Origin: Azomonas agilis
GTDB taxonomy: Bacteria; Pseudomonadota; Gammaproteobacteria; Pseudomonadales; Pseudomonadaceae
Reading direction: 5' to 3'
Assembly: GCF_007830255.1 (NCBI RefSeq)
Contig: NZ_VLKG01000001.1
Location: 372,001 to 436,000 of the forward strand
Length of the DNA stretch: 64,000 nucleotides
The position numbers were made by a program, and so were the translations under genes. Below, piece by piece: positions 18,178 to 27,271 of this stretch. The first letter of the stretch is position 1, and every line of letters begins with the position of its first letter. The notes beneath the pieces were generated by a model, which was not told the origin of the DNA, searched no databases, and worked only from the letters and a program-made list of their open reading frames with translations.

Positions 18178-18941
18178 ACGCCTGGCGGCTGTTGCTGACT
18201 CGTCCCGCAGAAGACTGTGCTGTCACCGCACAAGCCTTAGCGGAACAGGGTATTTACAGCAGTAGCCTTCCTTTGCTAGCTATTGAGCCTCTTGCTGAAA
18301 CACCCGAGCAGCGCAGCCTGATTCTGGATTTAGATCGCTACCATGCGGTGATTGTGGTTAGCAAACCCGCTGCACGTCTAGGACTGGACTTAGTAGACCG
18401 TTACTGGCCACAACCGCCCCTTGGCCCGCAGTGGTTTAGCCTAGGGGAAGCCACCGGGCATATTCTTTCTGACTACGGCTTAGATGCATCTTGGTCTGAG
18501 CAAGGCGTAGACAGCGAAGCCTTATTAGCTCACCCTCAGCTAATAAAAGCACTGGCTCAACCTGAGCCTCGTGTGCTATTCATCAAGGGTGAAGGTGGAC
18601 GGTCGCTGCTGGGGGATAACCTCAATGCGCAGGGGGTGCAGACGGACAGTCTGACGTTATACCGGCGCAGACAGCCTCAATATGCCCCAAACACCTTACT
18701 ACAGCGCCTAACAGACGAAGCTCTGAACGGTCTTGTGGTGACAAGCGGTCAGGGGTTGTTATCCCTACGAGCGCTTGCGGCTGATGCTTGGCCGATCCCT
18801 GTAACTCTTTTCGTACCCAGCTCCCGTGTTGCCGAAATGGCACGCCAGATGGGAATGGGCAATATTGTTGACTGTTGCGGTGCCGGAACCCCGGCCTTGC
18901 TAAACGCGTTACGGAACACCCCCGTGCCAACTGCTGCATGA
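18174..18941 (+). CDS. hemD: Uroporphyrinogen-III synthase
   Basis: 255 residues; cyclises hydroxymethylbilane to uroporphyrinogen III. Starts at GTG 18174, overlapping the hemC TGA (GTGA). HemD is poorly conserved, but the pattern [12 protein letters not shown] at the N-terminus, [32 protein letters not shown] and [18 protein letters not shown] fits, and the gene order is diagnostic. Confidence 0.95.
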   Translation: MNAWRLLLTRPAEDCAVTAQALAEQGIYSSSLPLLAIEPLAETPEQRSLILDLDRYHAVIVVSKPAARLGLDLVDRYWPQPPLGPQWFSLGEATGHILSDYGLDASWSEQGVDSEALLAHPQLIKALAQPEPRVLFIKGEGGRSLLGDNLNAQGVQTDSLTLYRRRQPQYAPNTLLQRLTDEALNGLVVTSGQGLLSLRALAADAWPIPVTLFVPSSRVAEMARQMGMGNIVDCCGAGTPALLNALRNTPVPTAA

Positions 18942-18963
18942 CGCAAAGATGGAAACTGGAAAC

Positions 18964-20187
18964 ATGAGCGAAGCAGACAACCAGAAAGACCTAAAGAAAG
19001 AAGAACCGGTAGCTGAACAGTCTGCTGCCTCACCCCCTCCGCCCGTCCAAGCCCAGCCACCACGCAGTAGCGGTGGTAGTGGTCTATCGACTCTGGCGTT
19101 ACTGGTGGGGCTGGCAGCCTCTGGAGCCGCAGGCTATGTGTTCTATCTCAATCAGCTACAGCAGCAGCATTTTGATGCTCAAGCCCAGCAGATTAGCCAA
19201 CAAATCGAGCAGCTAGGACGACAATCTACAGCGGCGAACCCGGCAACGACTTCGATCATCAATGATCAAAATCGTAAACTCAGCCAACTGGCCGAGTTCG
19301 ATCTGGAGCTCAACGCGCGCTTAGATCGCCTGCCTTCCCTTGAGGAACTGGAAGATCGCCGCCGTGCCTTGGTCAAACTGCAAAGCGACCAACAGCACTT
19401 AGCCAGCCGAGTAGAAAAAGTACTGGGTGCTAGCCGTGAAGATTGGCGTTTGGCTGAAGCAGAGCATCTACTACGCATGGCCATGTTGCGCCTGTCGGCC
19501 ATGCAGGATGTGAAAAGTGCCGCGGCCTTAATCAACGAATCCGATCTCATTTTGCAAAAACAGGATGATCCGGGGGCTTATGGCGCACGCCAAAAGCTGC
19601 TGGATAGCTTAGAAGCGCTGCGCAGCGTTCCTGAGTTAGATCGTACCGGGCTATTTTTACAGTTAGGTGCATTGCGCGGCTTAACGGCTAGCCTGACCTC
19701 GACCTCCCCCCAGTTCAAAGCAGATGGCACATCTACTGCTAACCCCGTAGAAGACAAGAAAACTTGGCAATACTGGGTCAACGAGCTGGCGCGCTATGTA
19801 CGCATTGATTTGGACTCCGTAAACGGCATTAAGCCTTTGCTGGCTGGCCAAAGTTTAGGTCAGGTTCGTTTGGCGCTGGCCTTGGCTGTTGAGCAAGCAC
19901 AGTGGGCCGTACTCAACGGCAATACTGAGGTTTATCGTCAGTCCCTCAAACAAGCCCATGATCTGATCATGGAGCACTTCACGGATAAAGATCTGGAAAG
20001 CCGTGCGGTAGCTGAGCGCATCAAAGCCTTGGTTTCCCGTCAAGTTTCGGTGACTCTGCCTGATCTCACTCCAGCCTTACGTGCCATGGAAGCCTATGTT
20101 CAAGAGCGCCAAAACGCGACCAGCGGTGGGGCTGAAAAAGGCAAAAAAGCAGCAAAGGTCATGAGCCATGAGGATCCGCGGACATGA
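18964..20187 (+). CDS. hemX: HemX, membrane-anchored uroporphyrinogen-III methylase-like protein
   Basis: About 407 residues. A proline-rich cytoplasmic N-terminus, one membrane segment (LSTLALLVGLAASGAAGYVFYL, around residues 39-60), then a long coiled-coil/helical domain (QQQHFDAQAQQISQQIEQLG; AEAEHLLRMAMLRLSAMQDV). Despite the name the family has no demonstrated methyltransferase activity; it accompanies hemCD in gammaproteobacteria. Two in-frame ATGs (18949, 18964) are close; the second is preferred weakly for its GGAAAC upstream. Confidence 0.93.
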   Translation: MSEADNQKDLKKEEPVAEQSAASPPPPVQAQPPRSSGGSGLSTLALLVGLAASGAAGYVFYLNQLQQQHFDAQAQQISQQIEQLGRQSTAANPATTSIINDQNRKLSQLAEFDLELNARLDRLPSLEELEDRRRALVKLQSDQQHLASRVEKVLGASREDWRLAEAEHLLRMAMLRLSAMQDVKSAAALINESDLILQKQDDPGAYGARQKLLDSLEALRSVPELDRTGLFLQLGALRGLTASLTSTSPQFKADGTSTANPVEDKKTWQYWVNELARYVRIDLDSVNGIKPLLAGQSLGQVRLALALAVEQAQWAVLNGNTEVYRQSLKQAHDLIMEHFTDKDLESRAVAERIKALVSRQVSVTLPDLTPALRAMEAYVQERQNATSGGAEKGKKAAKVMSHEDPRT

Positions 20188-21389
20188 TACGACTGGTCTT
20201 TTATTTCATCCTACTCTTAGCAGTAGTGGGTGGCCTCGGCTGGGGAATCAGCCAAGGTACCGGCTATGTGCTGATTACCTTTGATCAGTTCCGCTATGAA
20301 TCCACGCTATGGGTCTTTTTGGGCCTCTTGTTTGGATTATGGCTGGCACTCTTTCTACTGCGCCGCATTCTAAAACTGCTGGTAGTTTCTGGGGCCGTCA
20401 TCAACCCTTGGTCTCGTCGTAACCGTGAGCGTCGTGTACGCAAAGCGATCTTAGCGGGCCAACGTGAGCTGGCCGAAGGGCGTTGGAGCCAAGCCTTAGA
20501 GCATCTCACTCTAGCGGCTGATAACGATACGCGCCCCTTGGTTCACTACCTAGGTGCGGCTCGGGCAGCCAACGAAATCGGTAAGCCCGACGAGTGTGAC
20601 CGACTGCTGGCCAGAGCCTTAAACCGTGAGCCTGAGTCGGCTTTAGCCGTTGGTTTAACCCGTGCTCAACTGCTGATTGAGCGGGGTGATTTAAGCAGTG
20701 CGCGGGATAGCCTAAGCGATCTGCAACGCGAGTTCCCCAAACATCCCCAAGTGCTCAGCTTAGTACATAAGCTGTATCTACAGTTGGAGGACTGGGAGCA
20801 ACTGTCTAAGCTGCTGCCTGAACTGCGTCGCCAAAAAATCCTGTCGGATGTTAAGCTAGGCGACTTGGAACATTTGGTATGGCGTAGCCTGTTGCTGCAA
20901 GGGGCTAAACACTCCGCAAACCCTGAGGTTCAGCTAACCCAGTACTGGCAGGATATGCCCGTGCGCTTACACTCAGAAGCCAGCATTGTGCATGCCTATG
21001 CCTCAGCCTTAATTCAGATCCAGCAACCGGAAAAGGCGCTGTCTGTTTTAACTGAAGCCCTAAATCAGCATAAAGACTCTAGCCTGATTGAGCTTTATGG
21101 ACAGGTTCAAGCCAGCGAATCCATGCAGCAACTCCTAACCGCAGAGCAGTGGCAAGGCGACAGCAATGATTCGGTCTTACTGCTGACGCTAGGCCGTCTA
21201 TCAGCGCGTAATGGGCTGTGGGATAAGGCTCGTTCTTACCTAGAAGACAGCCTGCGTTTAGCCCATCGTCCAGAAACTTGCGCAGAACTGGCCCGCGTCA
21301 TGATACAACTGGGTGACCAAGAGCGCGGTAATCAGCTCTTTATAGAAAGCCTGGCAGCACAGGATCGTAGCTTGCCTGTACCACAGTAA
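20184..21389 (+). CDS. hemY: HemY, TPR membrane protein of the hemCDXY operon
   Basis: 401 residues. Two N-terminal membrane segments (LVFYFILLLAVVGGLGWGIS and LWVFLGLLFGLWLALFLLRR) followed by cytoplasmic or periplasmic TPR repeats (for example RWSQALEHLTLAADNDTRPL and LWDKARSYLEDSLRLAHRPE). This is the gammaproteobacterial HemY of unknown role, not the protoporphyrinogen oxidase given the same name in Firmicutes. Overlaps the hemX stop by four bases; a terminator follows. Confidence 0.95.
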   Translation: MIRLVFYFILLLAVVGGLGWGISQGTGYVLITFDQFRYESTLWVFLGLLFGLWLALFLLRRILKLLVVSGAVINPWSRRNRERRVRKAILAGQRELAEGRWSQALEHLTLAADNDTRPLVHYLGAARAANEIGKPDECDRLLARALNREPESALAVGLTRAQLLIERGDLSSARDSLSDLQREFPKHPQVLSLVHKLYLQLEDWEQLSKLLPELRRQKILSDVKLGDLEHLVWRSLLLQGAKHSANPEVQLTQYWQDMPVRLHSEASIVHAYASALIQIQQPEKALSVLTEALNQHKDSSLIELYGQVQASESMQQLLTAEQWQGDSNDSVLLLTLGRLSARNGLWDKARSYLEDSLRLAHRPETCAELARVMIQLGDQERGNQLFIESLAAQDRSLPVPQ

Positions 21390-21401
21390 ATAGAGCCCCC
21401 T

Positions 21402-21443
21402 AAGCCCTTCCCTCATCAGGATGCTGTGGAAGGGCTTTATTGT
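21402..21443 (+). terminator. Terminator of hemCDXY
   Basis: AAGCCCTTCC pairs with GGAAGGGCTT around a 16-base loop, then TTATTGTT. Confidence 0.85.
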
Positions 21444-21550
21444 TAACCACTCGCTGTCGAAATGATGCTGAGCATAACTACTACTGATACAGCACGCTCA
21501 CTCTATCCGAGTGTATTTCCCCACACCTGCACACAATCAGTACCCCCTCT

Positions 21551-22054
21551 ATGAGACTGATCTGCTCCCGGTTGAATTTTCTCATCGCCTTTCTGTTCGC
21601 GGCTGTCGTCATGGCAGCAGCCTTGTATTTAGAGTACGTTGTAGGCCTAGCTCCCTGCCCTCTGTGCATCGCCCAACGCCTGTGCATCATCGGCTTTGGC
21701 CTAACGGGACTCACCGCGGCTATTCATAATCCGGCCATACTGGGTTTCCGTATTTATACTCTGGTGGCTTTGTTCTTTGTACTACTTGGAGGGAGCTTTG
21801 CGTGGCGGCAAATTTGGCTACAAACGCTACCCCCCGAGGCTCTACCCAGTTGCTTACCCAGCTTGGAATACATGCTAGAAGTCCTACCTTTTCAGGAAAT
21901 TCTGAGCCTGTTTTTACAGGGAACGGCTGACTGTGCTGAAGTAAATTGGACCTTTTTAACCCTAAGTCTGCCCGAGTGGAGCCTATTGGTATTCATCGCT
22001 CTGACCTTAGGTTGCTTGTGGCAATTGCTGCTCACACGAAGGCCCAGTCACTGA
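21551..22054 (+). CDS. dsbB: Disulfide bond formation protein B
   Basis: 167 residues, four membrane segments. Inner-membrane quinone reductase that re-oxidises DsbA. The first periplasmic loop carries the CxxC pair PCPLC (LAPCPLCIAQRL) and the second loop has the other cysteine pair, PSCLPS and TADCAEV. Monocistronic: hemY terminator upstream and a two-way terminator downstream. Confidence 0.96.
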   Translation: MRLICSRLNFLIAFLFAAVVMAAALYLEYVVGLAPCPLCIAQRLCIIGFGLTGLTAAIHNPAILGFRIYTLVALFFVLLGGSFAWRQIWLQTLPPEALPSCLPSLEYMLEVLPFQEILSLFLQGTADCAEVNWTFLTLSLPEWSLLVFIALTLGCLWQLLLTRRPSH

Positions 22055-22067
22055 TCCAGCCGCACAT

Positions 22068-22098
22068 AAAAACGCCAGAGCTAAGCTCTGGCGTTTTT
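22068..22098. terminator. Bidirectional terminator between dsbB and actP
   Basis: AAAAACGCCAGAGCT / AGCTCTGGCGTTTTT, perfect stem with A and T tracts on opposite sides, between convergent genes. Confidence 0.92.
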
Positions 22099-22114
22099 AG
22101 ACTGCTGTAACCTG

Positions 22115-23773
22115 TTAATGGTTAACAGCCGCCGCCGCCCCTAAGCCGGTTTGAGCCCGTACAAACTGATCATCATAAGCACTACGCTCCAGTTCTGCTT
22201 GGCGGCTACGATCAAGTTTCGACACCAAGATAATAACCGCAAAAGCCAGTGGCATAGAAAAGAGTGCCGGATGGTCGTAGGGGAAAATGGCTTTCTCATG
22301 CCCTAGCACCGTCACCCATACCGCAGGAGATAAAACCACCAACACCAAGGCAGAGACTAACCCCGCAAAACCGCCCCAAAGTGCCCCACGGGTGGTTAGA
22401 TCTTTCCAATACATCGCCATAATCAGCACGGGGAAGTTGGTGGAAGCGGCCACACCAAAAGTTAAGCCCACCAAAAAAGCCACATTCATTTTTTCAAACA
22501 GAATACCGAGCAAAATCGCCACGATGCCTAAGCCGACTGTGGCAACTCGGGTTACCCGCATTTCCTGCTGCTCAGTGGCTTGGCCTTTTTTGATTACTTT
22601 AGCGTAGAGATCATGGGAAATTGCTGAGGCTCCTGCCAAGGCTAAACCCGACACCACCGCTAAGATGGTGGCAAAAGCCACAGCGGATAAAAAGCCCAAA
22701 AATAGATTTCCTCCCACGGCCTTAGCTAAATGCATGGCCACCATATTGCCGCCACCAATTAAAGCCCCTTGGGTATTACCCCCAACAAAAAACTGTGGAT
22801 CTGTCCCCACAATAACGATGGAGGTAAAGCCTAAAATCATCACCACCAGAAAGAAAAATCCGATAAACCCGGTGGCATAAAATACGGATTTACGCGCCTC
22901 TTTAGCGTTAGGCACGGTGAAAAAGCGCATTAAAATATGCGGTAATCCAGCGATACCAAACAGCAGCCCCAGCGACATAGAAGCCACATTAATCGGGTTA
23001 TCCAACATAGAACCGGGGCCCATGATATCCCAGCCTATTTTGTGGGCTTCCACTGCTTTAACCGCCAAATTTTCCAAACTAAAGTCAAAACGCGATAGAG
23101 CCATCAGTGCGAGGGTGGTGCCCCCAGCTAACAAGAGTACGGCCTTGATAATCTGTACCCAAGTCGTAGCAATCATGCCGCCAAACAGGACGTATACCAA
23201 CATCAACAGGCCTACGACCATCACAGCTATGGAGTAATCCAAGCCAAACAGCAGCTTGATCAATTGGCCTGCGCCCACCATTTGCACGATCAGATAGCAG
23301 CACACCACCGTCAGAGAGCCTAAGGCGGCAAAGGTGCGAATTTTGGTCTGATCCAAGCGATAAGAAACGATGTCCGCAAAGGTGAACCGGCCCAGATTAC
23401 GCAAGCGTTCCGCCATCAAAAAGGTAATCAACGGCCAGCCGACAAAAAAGCCTATGGTGTACACAAAACCATCATATCCTTTGGCAAACACCATACTGGA
23501 TAAGCCCAGCAAGGTCGCCGCTGACATATAGTCTCCGGCAATGGCTAAACCGTTTTGAAAACCACTAATGCCCCCACCTGCAGTATAAAAATCAGCGGTG
23601 GAATGGGTCTGGCGAGCAGCCCACCAAGTAATGACCAAGGTTCCTAATACAAACAAAAAGAACATGGCAATGGCATGTAGGTTTAAAGGCTGTTGTTCTG
23701 CTGCTGTTATGGGGGCGGCCATAGTGCTCAGCGAGAACATCATGCCCAACAGGCCGCTAATCAATAGCCTCAT
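22115..23773 (-). CDS. actP: Cation/acetate symporter
   Basis: 552 residues, sodium:solute symporter family. A cleavable-looking N-terminus ([20 protein letters not shown]) precedes about 13 membrane segments. Landmarks: [60 protein letters not shown] and [20 protein letters not shown]. Imports acetate and similar short acids. Overlaps its DUF485 partner gene by four bases. With ackA-pta 10 kb away it fits an acetate-using lifestyle. Confidence 0.96.
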   Translation of the reverse strand: MRLLISGLLGMMFSLSTMAAPITAAEQQPLNLHAIAMFFLFVLGTLVITWWAARQTHSTADFYTAGGGISGFQNGLAIAGDYMSAATLLGLSSMVFAKGYDGFVYTIGFFVGWPLITFLMAERLRNLGRFTFADIVSYRLDQTKIRTFAALGSLTVVCCYLIVQMVGAGQLIKLLFGLDYSIAVMVVGLLMLVYVLFGGMIATTWVQIIKAVLLLAGGTTLALMALSRFDFSLENLAVKAVEAHKIGWDIMGPGSMLDNPINVASMSLGLLFGIAGLPHILMRFFTVPNAKEARKSVFYATGFIGFFFLVVMILGFTSIVIVGTDPQFFVGGNTQGALIGGGNMVAMHLAKAVGGNLFLGFLSAVAFATILAVVSGLALAGASAISHDLYAKVIKKGQATEQQEMRVTRVATVGLGIVAILLGILFEKMNVAFLVGLTFGVAASTNFPVLIMAMYWKDLTTRGALWGGFAGLVSALVLVVLSPAVWVTVLGHEKAIFPYDHPALFSMPLAFAVIILVSKLDRSRQAELERSAYDDQFVRAQTGLGAAAAVNH

Positions 23774-24099
23774 ACCCGTGTTTCCTCCAATACTGACTGG
23801 CTGAGTTGATCAAAACGGGTATTGGCTCGACGTACATACAACCCAGTCATCAGCCAAGAAAACACAATAATGGTGGCCGCAATAGGAATGCCCCAAGTCA
23901 AATGCCCGCCCTCCTGCAAGGGGGTATGCAAAACACTGGGGATTGCAGCCACAACGATCATGTAAAGAAAGTACAGCCCCAAGACCAATAGAGTCAGTGA
24001 CCAAGCCAACTGAGCACGCTCTTTGACTAAGAGTTGAAACTTGGGATTGGTACGAATTTGCTGGCAACAGTTTGCCCGCTGAGTGCTGTCACTACTCAT
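23770..24099 (-). CDS. DUF485 membrane protein, partner of ActP
   Basis: 109 residues with two membrane segments ([40 protein letters not shown]) and a terminal [12 protein letters not shown], the DUF485 (YjcH) pattern. It sits upstream of actP in almost all acs/actP loci and is thought to assist the symporter. A longer frame opens at 24294, but ATG 24099 with GGAG upstream matches the family. Confidence 0.92.
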   Translation of the reverse strand: MSSDSTQRANCCQQIRTNPKFQLLVKERAQLAWSLTLLVLGLYFLYMIVVAAIPSVLHTPLQEGGHLTWGIPIAATIIVFSWLMTGLYVRRANTRFDQLSQSVLEETRV

Positions 24100-24652
24100 C
24101 CTAAACTCCGCATTTATTGTTTTTTTAAGTCGATATTGGCGTGACACGCATCCGGACGCAGAGTCAACTACACGCAGGGGGTATCCGGCATGACTTAGCT
24201 TAGAAGCCCCTTTTAGTGCGCTATTAGCTTTACCTGCTCCCACGCATCCGACAAGCACAAAGCCAGCCTTAAACTTGACATATTCGGACAGCACTCAGCC
24301 GAAGCAGCCCAAAATCCATTAATAGCAGAAGCTGCTAACCAGCCTGCAACAAGCTACGCCATAGCGCCTTAGTTGAGGTTTAGCTCAGATATTTTTCTAA
24401 ATATTTCCATAGTGGCTGCTTGACAAATATTTCACATTGCTTTGTTCAGAATAGGCATCACAGACAGGTTCTAAAGAGCCAATACTGGGTAGCCCTATCG
24501 CCCAGCGAGCCAAGATATTCTGAGGAATTTATCTGACTTACCGATTGCATCCCTTTTCTTGCTCATAGACCCGAGGTCAAGGAAGTTTTGACAGCAGCTT
24601 CTCTTATTGAGCATCAGCCACCCTTGCGGTGGCTGTTTTATTTCATCCGGCC
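24100..24652. other. 553-base gap without a protein gene
   Basis: Holds the leftward control region of the DUF485-actP operon and, at its right end, a rightward terminator (24615-24643) with no rightward gene before it. TTGACA at 24420-24425 resembles a -35 box, but no good -10 follows at 16-18 bases. Local hairpins: CTGGG...CCCAG in 24486-24512 and GTCAA-GGAAGTT-TTGAC near 24573-24589 with a GGA in its loop. No tRNA-like fold seen. Confidence 0.5.
24440..24643 (+). ncRNA. Possible small RNA ending at an orphan terminator
   Basis: CAGCCACC-CTTGC-GGTGGCTG followed by TTTTATTT (24615-24643) is a good intrinsic terminator for rightward transcription, but the nearest rightward gene ends 2.5 kb upstream beyond another terminator. 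On the other strand no T tract follows the stem, so it does not serve the leftward protease gene. The 5' end is a guess from TTGACA at 24420. No match to 6S, SRP or tmRNA landmarks seen. Confidence 0.25.
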
Positions 24653-27103
24653 TTAAATGCGTACCCGTACCGCCGCACTGGCTTTAGCCGAGAGATCTGG
24701 CACATCCTGAGGTTCGTGACGGCCCTCATCCTCCAAATCCAGCTCGGCGATTTCCTGCAAGCGGGCCACCACACGCGCATTTAAGCAGCCTTCTGGGAAA
24801 TGCCCCTGCTCATCCGGCTCACCTACTTCCGTGCCCGCGAGCAGCGATAGAGCCTCATCTACATGGCGCACCGCATATACATGGAAGCGATTTTGACGCA
24901 CCGCCTCCAACACGCGCTCGTCCAACATCAGGTTGGTCACGTTGGCAAAAGGAATGATTACCCCTTGATCTCCAGTTAAACCTCGGGCCTCACACAGACG
25001 GAAAAAGCCTTCAATCTTCTCATTCACGCCTCCTACGGCCTGTACTTCACCAAACTGGTTGATGGAGCCGGTAATAGCAAAACACTGTTTGAGCGGCGCG
25101 CGCGATAACGCCGAAATCAGGGTGCATACTTCGCCTAATGAGGCGCTATCACCATCGACATAACCGTAGGACTGCTCCAAAGCAATGCTGGCTGAAATAG
25201 CCAAGGGAAAGGCTTGGGCATAGCGACTGCCTAAGTATCCGGTCAGAATCATTACGCCTTTAGAGTGAATCGGCTGGCCTAAGCTAACTTCACGCTCAAT
25301 ATCTACAATGCCGGAGCTGCCGGGATATACAGTGGCGGAAATACGCGCCGGTACGCCAAAGGCCGAATCCCCCACTTCCAAGACGGTTAGGCCGTTGCAT
25401 TTGCCGATGGCAGCGCCTTCCGTATCAATCAGGATAATTCCGGCCAGCATATCGTCCAAAATACGCGCAGACACTCGTCCAGTGCGGGTGGCCTTCGCGA
25501 GTAAAGCGCGCTCAATATGAGGGGCATCCGTCACCTGTTCTTGGGCTAGCTGACGGATAAAGTCCGCCTCACTTAGGAGTTGAAATAAATCCCCAATCCG
25601 CGCCGACAATCGCCCCTGATGTTCGGCCAAACGAGCGCTGTAAGTGGCTAAACGGGCCACCGCTGCGGAGGTAAGCGGTGCCATCTGTTCTTCAGAGGTA
25701 CGGGTTTTCAGCAGTTGGGAGAACTGTTCTAAACCATCATCGGACAGGGGGATATCTTCGTCAAAGTCCACCAATACCCGAAACATCTCCTGAAAGTCAG
25801 GATCAAGGTCTTGCAGGCTGTAGTACAGCTCCCGCGAGCCAATCAAAATGACCTTAAGGTGCAAGGGAATCATGGCCGGAGTCAAAGTGACCGTAGCAAT
25901 ACGGCCTAACTCGTTCAAAGGGGACTCCATTTTCAACCGGCTGGAGCGTAACGCCCGTTTAAGGGCTTCCCATACAAAGGGCTCAGTTAAGAGCTTTTCT
26001 ACCTCTAGCACTAAAAAGCCGCCGTTCGCACGGTGTAACGCACCAGAGCGCAACTGGCGATAGCTGGTGTAAAGCGCGCCTTGGTCGGTACTGTATTCGA
26101 TACGGCCAAACAAATTGTCGTAGGTCGGATGGGGCTCAAAAACCACTGGAGCCCCACCCTGAGGCTGATGCCCCACCACTAAACAGGGGCTGTACATATC
26201 CTCTAATAGGGTACGGGTTTGCACCTCGGTACGGCTTTCATCCGCTAAACGCTCAATGCTGGTACGCAATAAGTCCGTTTGCATGGCCCGCAGGTAGGTG
26301 ACTACACCTTCATTGGCTGCGTATTTTTCAGTGATGGGCTCCAGCAACGGATGCAGCGCTTGAGTAACGGTTTCCTCATTCAGTTGGCGCAACTGGTTGC
26401 TGCTTTCGCGCTTCCACTGCGGCAAGCTAGACAGCTCTTCGTTCAGGCGCTCCTCTAAAACCGCGATATCTTGGTGAAAACGCTCCCGCTCGGCTTCAGG
26501 CAACTGGGCAAATTCGGTTTCATCCAAGGCTTTCCCCTGTTGCATTGGGGTAAAGGCTACATTGGCCGAGTCACGATACAAAGCAATGTTGCGTTCTAGG
26601 GCTAATTTCTCGATCACATCCAGCGCCTTGTCGTAACGCTGATTGAAGGTTCGATCAATGGCACTTTTTTTCTGCTGATAGCTTGGGTGTTCAAACACGG
26701 CGGGAAAGGTGGTCAGCAGATTATCAATCAGTTGCGCAATATCGGCGATAAAGCCTGAAGCACAACCTGCTGGCAGACTCAGCGCCAAGGGTTCACGAGA
26801 TTCTGCAAAATTACTGACATACACCCAATCTAAGGGCGTAGCTTGACGTTTAGCCTCAGCCCGAAGATAACGGCGCACAAAGGAAAAGCGGCCTGTGCCC
26901 GGTTCACCCATCACATAGAGGTTATAACCATGACGCGGCATGGCCACGCCAAATTGGAGTGCTTCCACAGCGCGCTCTTGTCCCAAAATGCCTAGAAAAG
27001 GTTCCAGCTCGTCCGTAGTGCTGAAGTTAAACTGGCTGCTGTTAAAGGGACGAGTCAAAGCTTCGGGCGCCAAACGCAAACGGGCGGCAGTATGTTGGGA
27101 CAT
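24653..27103 (-). CDS. Lon-family (LonB-like) ATP-dependent protease
   Basis: 816 residues. Order: N-terminal substrate domain, an AAA module with GEPGTGR at the Walker A position (Arg in place of the usual Lys, common in this subfamily), a long helical insertion, GGFLVLEVEKLL as Walker B region, and a C-terminal Lon protease domain. The catalytic Ser-Lys dyad is visible: S in DGDSASLGE and K in GGVNEKIEGFF. A TTG at 27130 would add nine residues, but ATG 27103 has AAGGA upstream. Resembles the heat-inducible Lon-like proteases of Pseudomonas. Divergent from radA. Confidence 0.93.
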   Translation of the reverse strand: MSQHTAARLRLAPEALTRPFNSSQFNFSTTDELEPFLGILGQERAVEALQFGVAMPRHGYNLYVMGEPGTGRFSFVRRYLRAEAKRQATPLDWVYVSNFAESREPLALSLPAGCASGFIADIAQLIDNLLTTFPAVFEHPSYQQKKSAIDRTFNQRYDKALDVIEKLALERNIALYRDSANVAFTPMQQGKALDETEFAQLPEAERERFHQDIAVLEERLNEELSSLPQWKRESSNQLRQLNEETVTQALHPLLEPITEKYAANEGVVTYLRAMQTDLLRTSIERLADESRTEVQTRTLLEDMYSPCLVVGHQPQGGAPVVFEPHPTYDNLFGRIEYSTDQGALYTSYRQLRSGALHRANGGFLVLEVEKLLTEPFVWEALKRALRSSRLKMESPLNELGRIATVTLTPAMIPLHLKVILIGSRELYYSLQDLDPDFQEMFRVLVDFDEDIPLSDDGLEQFSQLLKTRTSEEQMAPLTSAAVARLATYSARLAEHQGRLSARIGDLFQLLSEADFIRQLAQEQVTDAPHIERALLAKATRTGRVSARILDDMLAGIILIDTEGAAIGKCNGLTVLEVGDSAFGVPARISATVYPGSSGIVDIEREVSLGQPIHSKGVMILTGYLGSRYAQAFPLAISASIALEQSYGYVDGDSASLGEVCTLISALSRAPLKQCFAITGSINQFGEVQAVGGVNEKIEGFFRLCEARGLTGDQGVIIPFANVTNLMLDERVLEAVRQNRFHVYAVRHVDEALSLLAGTEVGEPDEQGHFPEGCLNARVVARLQEIAELDLEDEGRHEPQDVPDLSAKASAAVRVRI

Positions 27104-27271
27104 CAGAAATCCTTGCGGGGGGCGTATCAATCAAAAACAGAGCAATCATTGTGGCCTTGGCCCGTCGGTGCTGCAAGGCATCTGGCTAGGATCGGGCAAA
27201 TATCCATTTTCTACACAGCGCCCGACACCTTTGGCTAAGATACTGGTCTTTGTTTGATCGGAGCGGGTTTC

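Noticed and set aside
18949-18963. ATG 18949 as the hemX start
   Set aside because: No ribosome site before it; the difference is only five residues and does not affect the call.
24100-24294. Upstream extension of the DUF485 protein
   Set aside because: Composition is not protein-like, and a good ribosome site precedes ATG 24099.
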